This document shows, piece by piece, positions 9,283-17,362 of a DNA stretch of 64,000 bases (position 1 is its first letter; the number at the start of each line of letters is the position of its first letter). The translations under genes and the position numbers were made by a program. Source of the stretch: Hyphomonas sp. (GTDB lineage Bacteria; Pseudomonadota; Alphaproteobacteria; Caulobacterales; Hyphomonadaceae); the NCBI GenBank assembly GCA_017792365.1, contig CP051229.1, positions 248,001-312,000 on the forward strand, given 5' to 3'. The notes beneath the pieces were generated by a model that saw only the letters and a program-made list of their open reading frames with translations, did no database searches and was not told the DNA's origin.

Positions 9283-9393
9283 TAATTCACCTTATTTCCC
9301 GCCGGCGATGCCCGAAACAGAACCCGACAACGCGGCGGGATGAGCGGCGATGCTGCATCTGCGGGGCCCGCCTGAATTCAGGGAGATAGTCGA

Positions 9394-11505
9394 TTGCGTA
9401 AAGTTGAACTTCGTTCACCGGTCTGGGGGCGACTTGCATGCGGGACAGCGCTCGCCGTCGTCATGTCGGCAGCCGCTCATGCTCAGGAGGGCGGACCCAA
9501 TCCGCAGGTTAACGAAACCGTTGTCGTGATTGGGCAGACAATCGAAGAAACCCTGCCACAGGAACTCGAGAAGTTCGGGTCCGACCTGGAGGTCATCGAC
9601 AGCGAGGAGCTTCGCGAGAAGACCTACATCGACGCCAGCTCAGCCATGCAGATGGAGATCCCCGGGCTGCACATCACGCCGCGGGGCGGCCCCTTCAGCT
9701 ATATGGATGTGTCATTCCAGGGGTCGCGTAGCCAGGACATGCTGTTCCTGGTGGACGGCGTCCGGATCAACAACCGCCTCTACAACACCACCCTGACCGA
9801 CACGCTGCCTTCCAGCATGATCGAGCGCATCGAAGTCCTGAAGGGCGGCCAGTCATTGTTCTACGGGACACAGGCCGCAGCCGGCGTCATCAACGTCGTC
9901 ACCCGCGGTTACACCGACGAGCTGGACGGCCAGGTCCGGGTCGGGGTCGACACTAATCAGGGCTACCATGCCGACGCTTATGTGCGCGGGCAGGGCGGTC
10001 CGGGCAATTTCGTCGTCTACCTGTCGCAGGACAAGGCGGAAGGGTTCGACACCTACACCAACGTCCAGCCCAGCGTCACCGATCTCGATCGCAGCTATGA
10101 CGTCACGACGGTCGGCGGGAAATACCGCATCGACTTCTCTGACAATCTGGCCGTGGATGCGCGCTACCACCATACCGACGCCGCCCTCGATTATGCCGGC
10201 GTGTCCCGCACGGCATTCTCGCAGAACGTTCGGGACGAGGACATCGCCAGTCTCGCGCTGGACTATGCGCCCAGCGACATGCTGCAATTCCTCGTCAAAG
10301 GCTACTGGCATGACTGGGATTCCGAATACACGACGATCAACAACGTCGTGGGTTCGCCCGGACAGCAGGAAGTGGTCGATCTCAACACGTACTGGGGCTT
10401 CGAAGACAAGGGCATCAACGCGCTCGCCAAGGTCACGCCGGGCGGACCGCTCGAGTACGTCGTCGGCTACGACTTCCAGCAGTACAGCGGACGCGACGAC
10501 GTTCTCCTGATCGAGAACCAGGAAGAAGACGTCCACGCGGTCTTCGCCCAGTTCCGCACAAGCGACGACTTCATCCAGAACGGAAATTTTGCAGCAGGCG
10601 TCCGCTATAACGAGACCGGAGGCGTATCGCAGACCGTCTGGAACGCGTCCGGCCGCTACGACTTCACGGACTACATCTACGCACAGGGCAATATCGGTAC
10701 GTCATTCCTGCTGCCGACCGCCTACAATCTCTACGGCATCGATGATTGCTGCACCCTCGGCAATCCTGATCTCGAAGCCGAGGAGGGACAATCGTATAAC
10801 TTCTCGCTCGGCGGTCAGTACGGATCCAACGTGGTCTACGGCTGGCAGGTCACCTACTTCAACCGCAAGATCGACAACTTCATCGGTTCGGTAGCGACAA
10901 CCGATGCAGCTTCACTGCAGGCGCTAGGGATTGATCCCAGCCAGCCCTTCCGCGGCCGCAACGTGCTGGACTTCGGCCGCATCGCCGCCAACGCTTCAGG
11001 CGAAGTCAACGTCGATGGCTTCGAACTTCTGGGGAACGCAGACTTCGGCAACGGCTTCTCCGCCGACGTCAGCTACACCCAATCCGAAACCCAGCAGGAG
11101 AGCAATGGCGGCCCAGCCGTCGACGTCCAGCGCATCCCGTCCGAGTATGCAAAAGCTGGTGTCGCCTACAGGCCGGGTTCTGGCCGTTGGGGCGCAAGCG
11201 CCAATGCCTTGTGGACCGGCGAGCAGATATCCAGCGTCACAGGCTTTGGCGATGTGAATTACGGCGACTATGTCGTGATCGACCTTGCGGCCCACTATTT
11301 CCTCGATGCCGAACAGACGCACAAGCTGACGGTCCGCCTCGAGAATGCGCTGGATGAGGACTACATCACGCGCCCCGGGTCCAGCGAAACCGACGCGTCA
11401 CGCCTTGCGCGCGCCGCCGACCCGACGCTGGCCGTGCAGCGGTTCTATTTCGGCAACCGTGGTGTCCCACAGACCCTGCACCTGACCTACAGCTACGACT
11501 TCTAG
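9394..11505 (+). CDS. TonB-dependent outer-membrane receptor (BtuB/siderophore-like)
   Basis: The 703-residue product is a 22-strand outer-membrane transporter powered by TonB. Seen: signal peptide ending near AAHAQ (~residue 30), a plug from about 50 (MQMEIPGLHITPRGG, FLVDGVRINNRLYN, IERIEVLKGGQSLFYGTQA, GVINVVTR), a long barrel rich in alternating aromatic strands, and C-terminal HLTYSYDF ending in Phe. The start is TTG at 9394 after GGGAGA at good spacing; no ATG fits. The ligand cannot be assigned. A PepSY membrane protein follows, a pairing common for iron or other metal uptake. Two adjacent Cys occur in an extracellular-type loop (DDCCTLGNPDLE). Confidence 0.9.
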   Translation: MRKVELRSPVWGRLACGTALAVVMSAAAHAQEGGPNPQVNETVVVIGQTIEETLPQELEKFGSDLEVIDSEELREKTYIDASSAMQMEIPGLHITPRGGPFSYMDVSFQGSRSQDMLFLVDGVRINNRLYNTTLTDTLPSSMIERIEVLKGGQSLFYGTQAAAGVINVVTRGYTDELDGQVRVGVDTNQGYHADAYVRGQGGPGNFVVYLSQDKAEGFDTYTNVQPSVTDLDRSYDVTTVGGKYRIDFSDNLAVDARYHHTDAALDYAGVSRTAFSQNVRDEDIASLALDYAPSDMLQFLVKGYWHDWDSEYTTINNVVGSPGQQEVVDLNTYWGFEDKGINALAKVTPGGPLEYVVGYDFQQYSGRDDVLLIENQEEDVHAVFAQFRTSDDFIQNGNFAAGVRYNETGGVSQTVWNASGRYDFTDYIYAQGNIGTSFLLPTAYNLYGIDDCCTLGNPDLEAEEGQSYNFSLGGQYGSNVVYGWQVTYFNRKIDNFIGSVATTDAASLQALGIDPSQPFRGRNVLDFGRIAANASGEVNVDGFELLGNADFGNGFSADVSYTQSETQQESNGGPAVDVQRIPSEYAKAGVAYRPGSGRWGASANALWTGEQISSVTGFGDVNYGDYVVIDLAAHYFLDAEQTHKLTVRLENALDEDYITRPGSSETDASRLARAADPTLAVQRFYFGNRGVPQTLHLTYSYDF

Positions 11506-11520
11506 TGGGGGACGGCCGGC

Positions 11521-11550
11521 CGGCCCGGGCGACCTCCACCGCCCGGGCCG
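11521..11550 (+). repeat. perfect 10-bp inverted repeat between the receptor and PepSY genes
   Basis: CGGCCCGGGC (11521-11530) and GCCCGGGCCG (11541-11550) form a perfect all-GC stem around a 10-base loop in the 61-bp gap. No T-run follows, so full termination is doubtful; an mRNA-stabilising or partially terminating hairpin that lowers downstream expression is more likely. Confidence 0.7.
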
Positions 11551-11566
11551 CGCGACCTGACGCACC

Positions 11567-13018
11567 ATGATTATAAAATCGATCCTGATCCTGCATCGCT
11601 ATCTGGGCGTCGTGCTGGGCGTCCTGATGACCGTGTGGTGCCTGTCAGGCTTCGTCATGATGTATCAGGGCTTCCCGGACGCCAGCCGCGCCGAACGGAT
11701 GGCCGGACTCCAGACGCTGGATCCATCGAGTTGCTGCGGCAGAGACTTCGTCCTGCCAGATGCAGCCGCCATCAACTCGATACGGATCGAAATGCTCGCA
11801 GGCGCGCCTGTCATGCGCCTGCAGGGCGGGGGACCACCACGAACGATCAACATCACCACGGGCGAGGACGTTACGGGGCTGGCCGAAACACAAGTCCGCA
11901 GTGTGATCTCGGCCTTTGCCGCCGGCAATGAGATCGATGGCGACATCAAGCGCCTCGAACAGATCCGGGTCGATCAGTGGACAGCGCAGACCGCACAGCG
12001 CCAGGCGCCGGTCTGGCGCGCCAAATTCGCCGACCCGGCCAGCTCCTGGGTCTACGTGTCCGGCCAGACCGGTGAGGTGTTCCAGCACGCGACCTTGAGC
12101 GAGCGCTGGCTCAGCTGGTTCGGAGCGGTGCCTCACTGGCTCTATCCGACGATCCTGCGCGAGAACCAGCCGCTCTGGTATCAGAGCGTGATCTGGCTCG
12201 CGCTCGCCGGCACATTCCTTACCGTAACGGGACTGGTTGTCGGCATCTCAAAACTGCGCGGACGATCGGGCCGCTGGTTCCCATACCGCCGCCCGATGTG
12301 GATGTGGCACCACGCCTTCGGGTTCTTTGCGGGCGTTCTCGTGCTGACGTGGGTGTTCTCGGGGCTGCTGACCATGTCGCCGTGGGGGCTGTTCCAGTCT
12401 CCTCCCACGATCGATCGCTCGGTAGTCGTGACGCCGACAAGTTGGGGCGATGTGCGCCCAATCCTGCAGGAGATTGCCGATGACCCCGGTGCGGAGGGTG
12501 TCGTGCAGATCCGAACCTCAACCCTTCTTGGCGAGACATCACTGATCGCGGAGATGAGAGACGGACAATCCCGGCGCTATAGCTCGGATGGGCTCCGGGA
12601 AGACTACAGTTCAGAAGCCATCTCCCGTCTGGTCGCCAATGCTCCGGAGCCGCTGCGCTCCGGCGTGGTGGAGCTGCTGGAGACGGAGGATGCCTACTAC
12701 TACGGACACAAGCAGCCCGCCGACCTTCCGGTTCTCCGCGTGCAGCTTGCAGACGAGCAGAAAAGCCGCATCTACATCGATCCGGCTTCAGGAGAGGTCC
12801 GTCGTTTCGTAGGCGCGACGCAGAAACGTTACCGCTGGCTTGAGAGCGGTTTCCACTCGTTCGACTTCCCGGTCCTGAAAGAGCGGCCCATCTGGGATAT
12901 CGCAGTCCTGCTGCTGCTGGCTGTGACTACCATTGTCTGCGCAACCGGCGCATGGCTCTCCATAACAAGGGTCAGGAAAGACATAACCAGCATCTGGCCG
13001 AAGCGACGCAGAAGCTGA
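11567..13018 (+). CDS. PepSY-associated transmembrane protein (PiuB-like)
   Basis: This 483-residue inner-membrane protein has the classical layout: helix at about 4-30 starting with a His-containing LILHRYLGVVLGV, a periplasmic PepSY segment, helices near 207-230 and 244-270 (MWMWHHAFGFFAGVLV), a second PepSY segment (LPVLRVQLADEQKSRIYIDPASGEVRRF splits near 390-415) and a last helix at about 443-463. Such proteins sit beside TonB receptors and are proposed ferric-reductase or siderophore-processing partners. A CC pair (SSCCGRD) near residue 50 is notable. It shares direction and probably the transcript with the receptor. Family is clear; the biochemical role is not proven. Confidence 0.85.
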   Translation: MIIKSILILHRYLGVVLGVLMTVWCLSGFVMMYQGFPDASRAERMAGLQTLDPSSCCGRDFVLPDAAAINSIRIEMLAGAPVMRLQGGGPPRTINITTGEDVTGLAETQVRSVISAFAAGNEIDGDIKRLEQIRVDQWTAQTAQRQAPVWRAKFADPASSWVYVSGQTGEVFQHATLSERWLSWFGAVPHWLYPTILRENQPLWYQSVIWLALAGTFLTVTGLVVGISKLRGRSGRWFPYRRPMWMWHHAFGFFAGVLVLTWVFSGLLTMSPWGLFQSPPTIDRSVVVTPTSWGDVRPILQEIADDPGAEGVVQIRTSTLLGETSLIAEMRDGQSRRYSSDGLREDYSSEAISRLVANAPEPLRSGVVELLETEDAYYYGHKQPADLPVLRVQLADEQKSRIYIDPASGEVRRFVGATQKRYRWLESGFHSFDFPVLKERPIWDIAVLLLLAVTTIVCATGAWLSITRVRKDITSIWPKRRRS

Positions 13019-13044
13019 GCAGCTTCGATGCCCGCCGACCGGGC

Positions 13045-14346
13045 CTAATGTGTGTCGCCCGCCAGCATTCGCATTCTGAGAGCCGCATTGAACATCGCGA
13101 ACTCGGCCTGCAAGAGGTCGAGCTGTGCGCGGGAGAGTTCGGTGCGAACCTCCACAATGTCCTCAAGCGTTCGGAAACCCTGGTCGAAAGCGTCTGAAAC
13201 TAGCTCGAACTGCGCGAGCTTGTCATCAACGACAGCCTGACGCGCCTGCGTCAGTCCCAGGCCCGCCTCGTAGGCCCCCGCTGCAAGCCGGGCCTCGCGT
13301 TCGATCTCCCGGATCAGCAGCTGGCGTTCGCGCTGCATGGCGGCGCGCCGCGCGACTGCGCCGCGCTCGCGCGCGCTTTTTGCGCCGCCGGTTCCCAATG
13401 GAATCGAAAACTCCAGCCCGACCTGGTCCCGCAACCGCCAGTCGTCGCGTAGATCGTCATTGGCGTAGGAAAGCGCGCCGATCGCGCGAAGGGTGGGTAG
13501 ATTGGAGCGCTCCTCATATTCCTTCTCCGCGTCGCGCGCCTCCAGCAGCGCATCGGCCTGCCTGATGCGGGGATCATTGGAGAGCGCGAGCTCCACTGTG
13601 CGTGCGGTGTTCAGCGATGTGTACTGCGAACCGGTCAGCAGGCTCCGAACATTCTGAACGCTGCACGCGCCCACCCCGACCGGGCCGACCTCGAATTCGA
13701 GCGACAGCAGCGCCTCTTCCTGGGTAAGTCCAAGCGTTGCAATCTCCGCCGTGACCTCGGCAAGGCGAGCATTGGCGTCACGAACTTCGTCCGCGGTGAC
13801 TGCGCCGGACTCGGAAAGATCGTTCAGCGCGGCCGCAAGTTCAGAGAGAGCGTCGCGCTCGGACTGCAAGGCGAGCTGGCGAGCCTCTGCATGGAGATAT
13901 GCGAGATACGCATCGGCCGCGACATGCGCAGTTTCATCGCGGGCGCGCGCGACCACAGCCTGCGCCGCGCGAACTTCGGCCCGCGCGGCATCCGCCTGCA
14001 GTCGCCGTTTGGAGAAATCGAAAAGGTCCTGCGTCACGCGAAGGCCCGCCTGGTTCGAAAGCCGCGTGTCGGACAGCTCCGAGTCGCCGGAGAAGCTGCG
14101 CCCATAAGCCTGGACCTGTGGTCGCCCGCCAGCGCGCACCTCATCCAGTACCGACGCCTGAGCGTCGACATTGGCCGTAGCGATCGAGGCTTCCGGAGAA
14201 GTCCGACGCGCGATCTCGATGACTTCGTCGATCGACGTGCAAACCGCGCCCGTTGACGTCTGACCTGTCGCTGGCAGGGCCGCAGCGCTCGCGAGGAGAG
14301 CAGCCAGCGCGCAGACCTGCGCCGTTCGTGTGGCCAACCGGGTCAC
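13045..14346 (-). CDS. TolC-family outer-membrane protein of a type I secretion system
   Basis: The 433-residue product has a signal peptide (CALAALLASAAALPATGQ) and two long alpha-helical halves rich in Ala, Arg, Glu and Leu (for example RRLQADAARAEVRAAQAVV and EKEYEERSNLPTLRAIGALS), the TolC repeat layout. It would form the trimeric channel-tunnel through the outer membrane. Its ATG overlaps the HlyD stop by four bases (ATGA at 14343-14346), and it is last in the four-gene secretion operon, so it is a dedicated channel for this exporter. Confidence 0.88.
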   Translation of the reverse strand: MTRLATRTAQVCALAALLASAAALPATGQTSTGAVCTSIDEVIEIARRTSPEASIATANVDAQASVLDEVRAGGRPQVQAYGRSFSGDSELSDTRLSNQAGLRVTQDLFDFSKRRLQADAARAEVRAAQAVVARARDETAHVAADAYLAYLHAEARQLALQSERDALSELAAALNDLSESGAVTADEVRDANARLAEVTAEIATLGLTQEEALLSLEFEVGPVGVGACSVQNVRSLLTGSQYTSLNTARTVELALSNDPRIRQADALLEARDAEKEYEERSNLPTLRAIGALSYANDDLRDDWRLRDQVGLEFSIPLGTGGAKSARERGAVARRAAMQRERQLLIREIEREARLAAGAYEAGLGLTQARQAVVDDKLAQFELVSDAFDQGFRTLEDIVEVRTELSRAQLDLLQAEFAMFNAALRMRMLAGDTH

Positions 14347-15635
14347 TGCCGCAGGCCGCGGAAGAGCGACTCCGAGAGCGGGGCAATGACCTGCTCAAAG
14401 AAGGTTCGCTGCGAGCCGGAGAAGATGAAGGCCTCAACCGGCATGCCTGGCGCCGATACCGCTCCGTTCAGTTTCGTCGCCTCGGTCCCGGGGATGGCCA
14501 GCCGCGCCTCGTAATACGGCGCACCGGTCTGCTGATCGACCTTGAGATCGGCGCTGAGTCCGACCACCGATCCCTCAAGGCGCGGAATCTGCCAGCCCTT
14601 GTAGGCCACTAGCTGCGTGCGCACGTTCTGGCCCATCCGCACGGAAGCCCGATCCACCGGCTTGATCCGCACCGACGCGATCAGCTCTTCGTTTTCCGGC
14701 ACAACCTCCATGATCGTCTCGCCGGGGCGCACCACGCCGCCAACGGTCTTCGTCATCAGGTTGAGGATCTCACCATCGCTCGGCGAGCGGATGATCGTTC
14801 TGCCAAGCACGTCATTCGCGGCATCCAGACCCTCGCTGACACTCGCAAGCTCGACCTCGACCTCCGAGACATCCGCCGCGATCTTCTGGTCGCGCTCGAT
14901 ATCTAGTTGTTCGACCTGCGCACCGAAGTCTGCTGCCTGCGCCAATGCTTCTGCGCGCTCAGACTCGAGGCGCGCCATCTCCGCTTCCATCCCGGCGATC
15001 GAGCGTTCGAGAATTTCGACCTCGTTGATGCGCGCCATGCGCTTTTCAAGCATCTCGCGTGTGACAGCCAATTGCCGGCGTGACGCGTCGAGCGCGCGTG
15101 CGCTCGCGGTCAGCTCATTCTGTCGCGCCGCTGCTGCAGCTCGTGCAGCGCTCTGCTTCGCGGTCAGAATGTCTCGCGATGCTTTATGGGCGCGGCTTTC
15201 CTGGCCGAACAGGTCGTTCTGGTTGGCGACGATTTCAGCTTCCAGATCGTTGGGCAGCTCAAGCGCGCGGAGCGCGGCAAAGTCGATCTCCGTCGAGCCC
15301 GCACGCAGGGCTCGAAGCCGGGCAAGGCTGGCTTCCAGGTGGCCGAGGCTCCCGATGATCTGGTTGCGCTCCGACATCGAGGCCGTCGGCTGAAGCACGA
15401 TCAGGATGTCGTCCTGCTTGACGAAATCGCCCTCCTTGACGCGAACTTCCTTGATGATCCCGCCCTCGAGGTGCTGGACCTGCTGGCGATCGTTCTGGAC
15501 CACGACGGATCCCGATGCGGAAATCCCTTCATCCAGCGGCGCCAGCGCCGCCCAGGCGCAGAATCCGCCAAACCCGACCGCGCAGACGAGCGCGCGGGCT
15601 GCAATGCCGGTCGGCACAGTCTTCCTCCCGCTCAT
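14343..15635 (-). CDS. HlyD-family periplasmic adaptor of a type I secretion system
   Basis: This 430-residue adaptor links the ABC exporter to the TolC-like channel. It shows a short cytoplasmic N-terminus, one transmembrane helix (about residues 14-31), a split lipoyl motif (QVQHLEGGIIKEVRVKEGD near 55-73 and IRSPSDGEILNL near 275), a long coiled-coil arm of Glu/Arg/Ala heptads in between, and a HlyD C-terminal beta domain ending FFEQVIAPLSESLFRGLRQ. Length and order match PrtE/HlyD adaptors. It overlaps both neighbours by four bases, indicating translational coupling. Confidence 0.92.
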   Translation of the reverse strand: MSGRKTVPTGIAARALVCAVGFGGFCAWAALAPLDEGISASGSVVVQNDRQQVQHLEGGIIKEVRVKEGDFVKQDDILIVLQPTASMSERNQIIGSLGHLEASLARLRALRAGSTEIDFAALRALELPNDLEAEIVANQNDLFGQESRAHKASRDILTAKQSAARAAAAARQNELTASARALDASRRQLAVTREMLEKRMARINEVEILERSIAGMEAEMARLESERAEALAQAADFGAQVEQLDIERDQKIAADVSEVEVELASVSEGLDAANDVLGRTIIRSPSDGEILNLMTKTVGGVVRPGETIMEVVPENEELIASVRIKPVDRASVRMGQNVRTQLVAYKGWQIPRLEGSVVGLSADLKVDQQTGAPYYEARLAIPGTEATKLNGAVSAPGMPVEAFIFSGSQRTFFEQVIAPLSESLFRGLRQ

Positions 15636-17362
15636 CGGCTTTCACCTTTCGATGCTGCGATCCGGACCGGCGCCTGTCCCGCCCCCGACAGGAACTCGGA
15701 CGGCGACATGCGCGTGACGCTCTGCTTCCCGATGACGAGGACGCTGTTGGACGCCCTGAGCAGCCGGATATCATGTGTCGCGGCGAAAACGATGGTTCCC
15801 GACCGCGCGACCGTCTGTAGGGTTTCGATCAGCCTGCCAGCCGCGTTCGGATCGAGATTGGCCGAAGGTTCATCAAGGGCCAGAAGCACAGGCTTGGTGA
15901 AAAGGGCGCGTGCAAGCGCGATCAGCTGGGCCTGTCCGCCCGACAGCGGGTGGCCCAGCGCGTCGATCTGCGTATCCAGCCCGTTGGGAAGTGAGATTGC
16001 CGTCTCCACCGCGCCAGCGGCCTCGAGCGCCTTGTAGATGTCCTGATCGTTGGCGACGCCAAAGCGGGCGACGTTCTCCTTGATGCTCCCCGGAAACAGC
16101 TGGACGCTTTGCGGCACGTATCCGACATGCCGGCCGCGATCTGCCTGCGGCCAGTTCGCCATGTCCACGCCGCCGAGCCTGATGCCGCCTTCATGCGACG
16201 GCCAAGCCCCCGCAAGCGTGCGCAGGAATGTTGACTTGCCGGCGCCGACGCCGCCCACAACGCTGATCAGAGCGCCGCCCTTGACCGTCAGGTTGAAAGG
16301 TTCGACGAGACCGCGCGGCGACCCGGGCGGCGCAAAAGCCATCCGGTCAAGCTGCAGCGATATTGCAGGACGCGGCAGGGGAGTCTGCGTCGTCGTCTGA
16401 GACCGTTGCAAGACGTCGCTCTTCAGCGCGCGCCAGGCGGCCCGTCCGCGCGTCAACGTGCGCCAGCTGCCGACGATCTGGTCGATCGGCCCGAGCGCGC
16501 GCGCAAGGACGATGCTCCCGGCCACGATGGTGCCGATGGAAATCTGCTGGGAAAGGGCGAGGGCTGCGCCAACACCGAGGATCAGAACCTGCAACGCCTG
16601 CCGCGCTGACTTGACCGCACTGGAGAAGTCGCCCTCAACGCCGGAGGTACTAAGGTTCACATTTGCCGCGCGTTCGGCTTCGAGGTCGTGACGCGCCCGC
16701 AGCGCTGGCGACATGCCCATCGCAGCAATCGCGTCCTTGTGCCGGTCCATGGCGACCGCAATCGCCGACGCCGCAGACCTGTGCTCGGTGACGGTCTCGC
16801 TGCGCGACCGCGTGACGAACTCAGCGAGCACCGTCAACGCCACGACCAGCGCGGCGCCGCACAAGCCGATCACGCCCAGCACCGGGTGGATGATGAACAA
16901 TAGCACGATGAACAACGGCGCAAACGGCAGGTCGAACAGCGGCGTCAGCGCCTGTGTCGTGAACAATTGCTGGACCTGCGAGAGCTTCGAAAGCTCCGGC
17001 GCGATCGTGCTGCGGTTCTCGCTGTTTTGCTCAGCCCCTGCAAAGATCTCCGCGCGCACCAGCGTTTCAAGTTTATCGGCAGCAGCGGCAAGGGCGCGTC
17101 GGCGTCCGCTTTCTGCGGCCGCATAGATAACCATGAGGAAGATCGCGATCAGCGAGATCCAGATCAGGGTATCGATCGATCCCGAAACCATCACGCGGTC
17201 ATAGATCTGCAGCATGTAGATCGGCGTGACCAGCATCAGCGCATTGGTCACCACAGAGAAACCAAGCGCGCCACGCCAGTAGGGCGTCAGTGCGCGCTTG
17301 AGCCGGCGCAATGCGGATCGCTCGTTGTCAGCCAAACTGCGTTCCTTGAACGGGCCCGTCAT
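15632..17362 (-). CDS. type I secretion ABC transporter/permease (PrtD-like)
   Basis: This 576-residue half-transporter has an N-terminal six-helix membrane domain (VTPIYMLQIYDRVMVSGS, typical of PrtD/LapB) and a C-terminal nucleotide-binding domain: Walker A GGVGAGKST near 365, signature LSGGQAQLIALARALF, Walker B VLLALDEPSANLD and switch ATHD. No N-terminal C39 peptidase is present, so the substrate is probably exported unprocessed through a C-terminal signal. The gene starts four bases inside the end of the giant RTX gene, which names that protein as its substrate. Confidence 0.93.
   Translation of the reverse strand: MTGPFKERSLADNERSALRRLKRALTPYWRGALGFSVVTNALMLVTPIYMLQIYDRVMVSGSIDTLIWISLIAIFLMVIYAAAESGRRRALAAAADKLETLVRAEIFAGAEQNSENRSTIAPELSKLSQVQQLFTTQALTPLFDLPFAPLFIVLLFIIHPVLGVIGLCGAALVVALTVLAEFVTRSRSETVTEHRSAASAIAVAMDRHKDAIAAMGMSPALRARHDLEAERAANVNLSTSGVEGDFSSAVKSARQALQVLILGVGAALALSQQISIGTIVAGSIVLARALGPIDQIVGSWRTLTRGRAAWRALKSDVLQRSQTTTQTPLPRPAISLQLDRMAFAPPGSPRGLVEPFNLTVKGGALISVVGGVGAGKSTFLRTLAGAWPSHEGGIRLGGVDMANWPQADRGRHVGYVPQSVQLFPGSIKENVARFGVANDQDIYKALEAAGAVETAISLPNGLDTQIDALGHPLSGGQAQLIALARALFTKPVLLALDEPSANLDPNAAGRLIETLQTVARSGTIVFAATHDIRLLRASNSVLVIGKQSVTRMSPSEFLSGAGQAPVRIAASKGESR

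Noticed and set aside
9041-9393. Cobalamin riboswitch upstream of the TonB receptor
   Set aside because: I looked for the B12-box-like core and found none; only generic hairpins and a terminator are present.
13028-13045. GCCCG-N5-CGGGC hairpin between the convergent PepSY and TolC genes as a bidirectional terminator
   Set aside because: Only a 5-bp stem and no T-run on either side; too weak to call.
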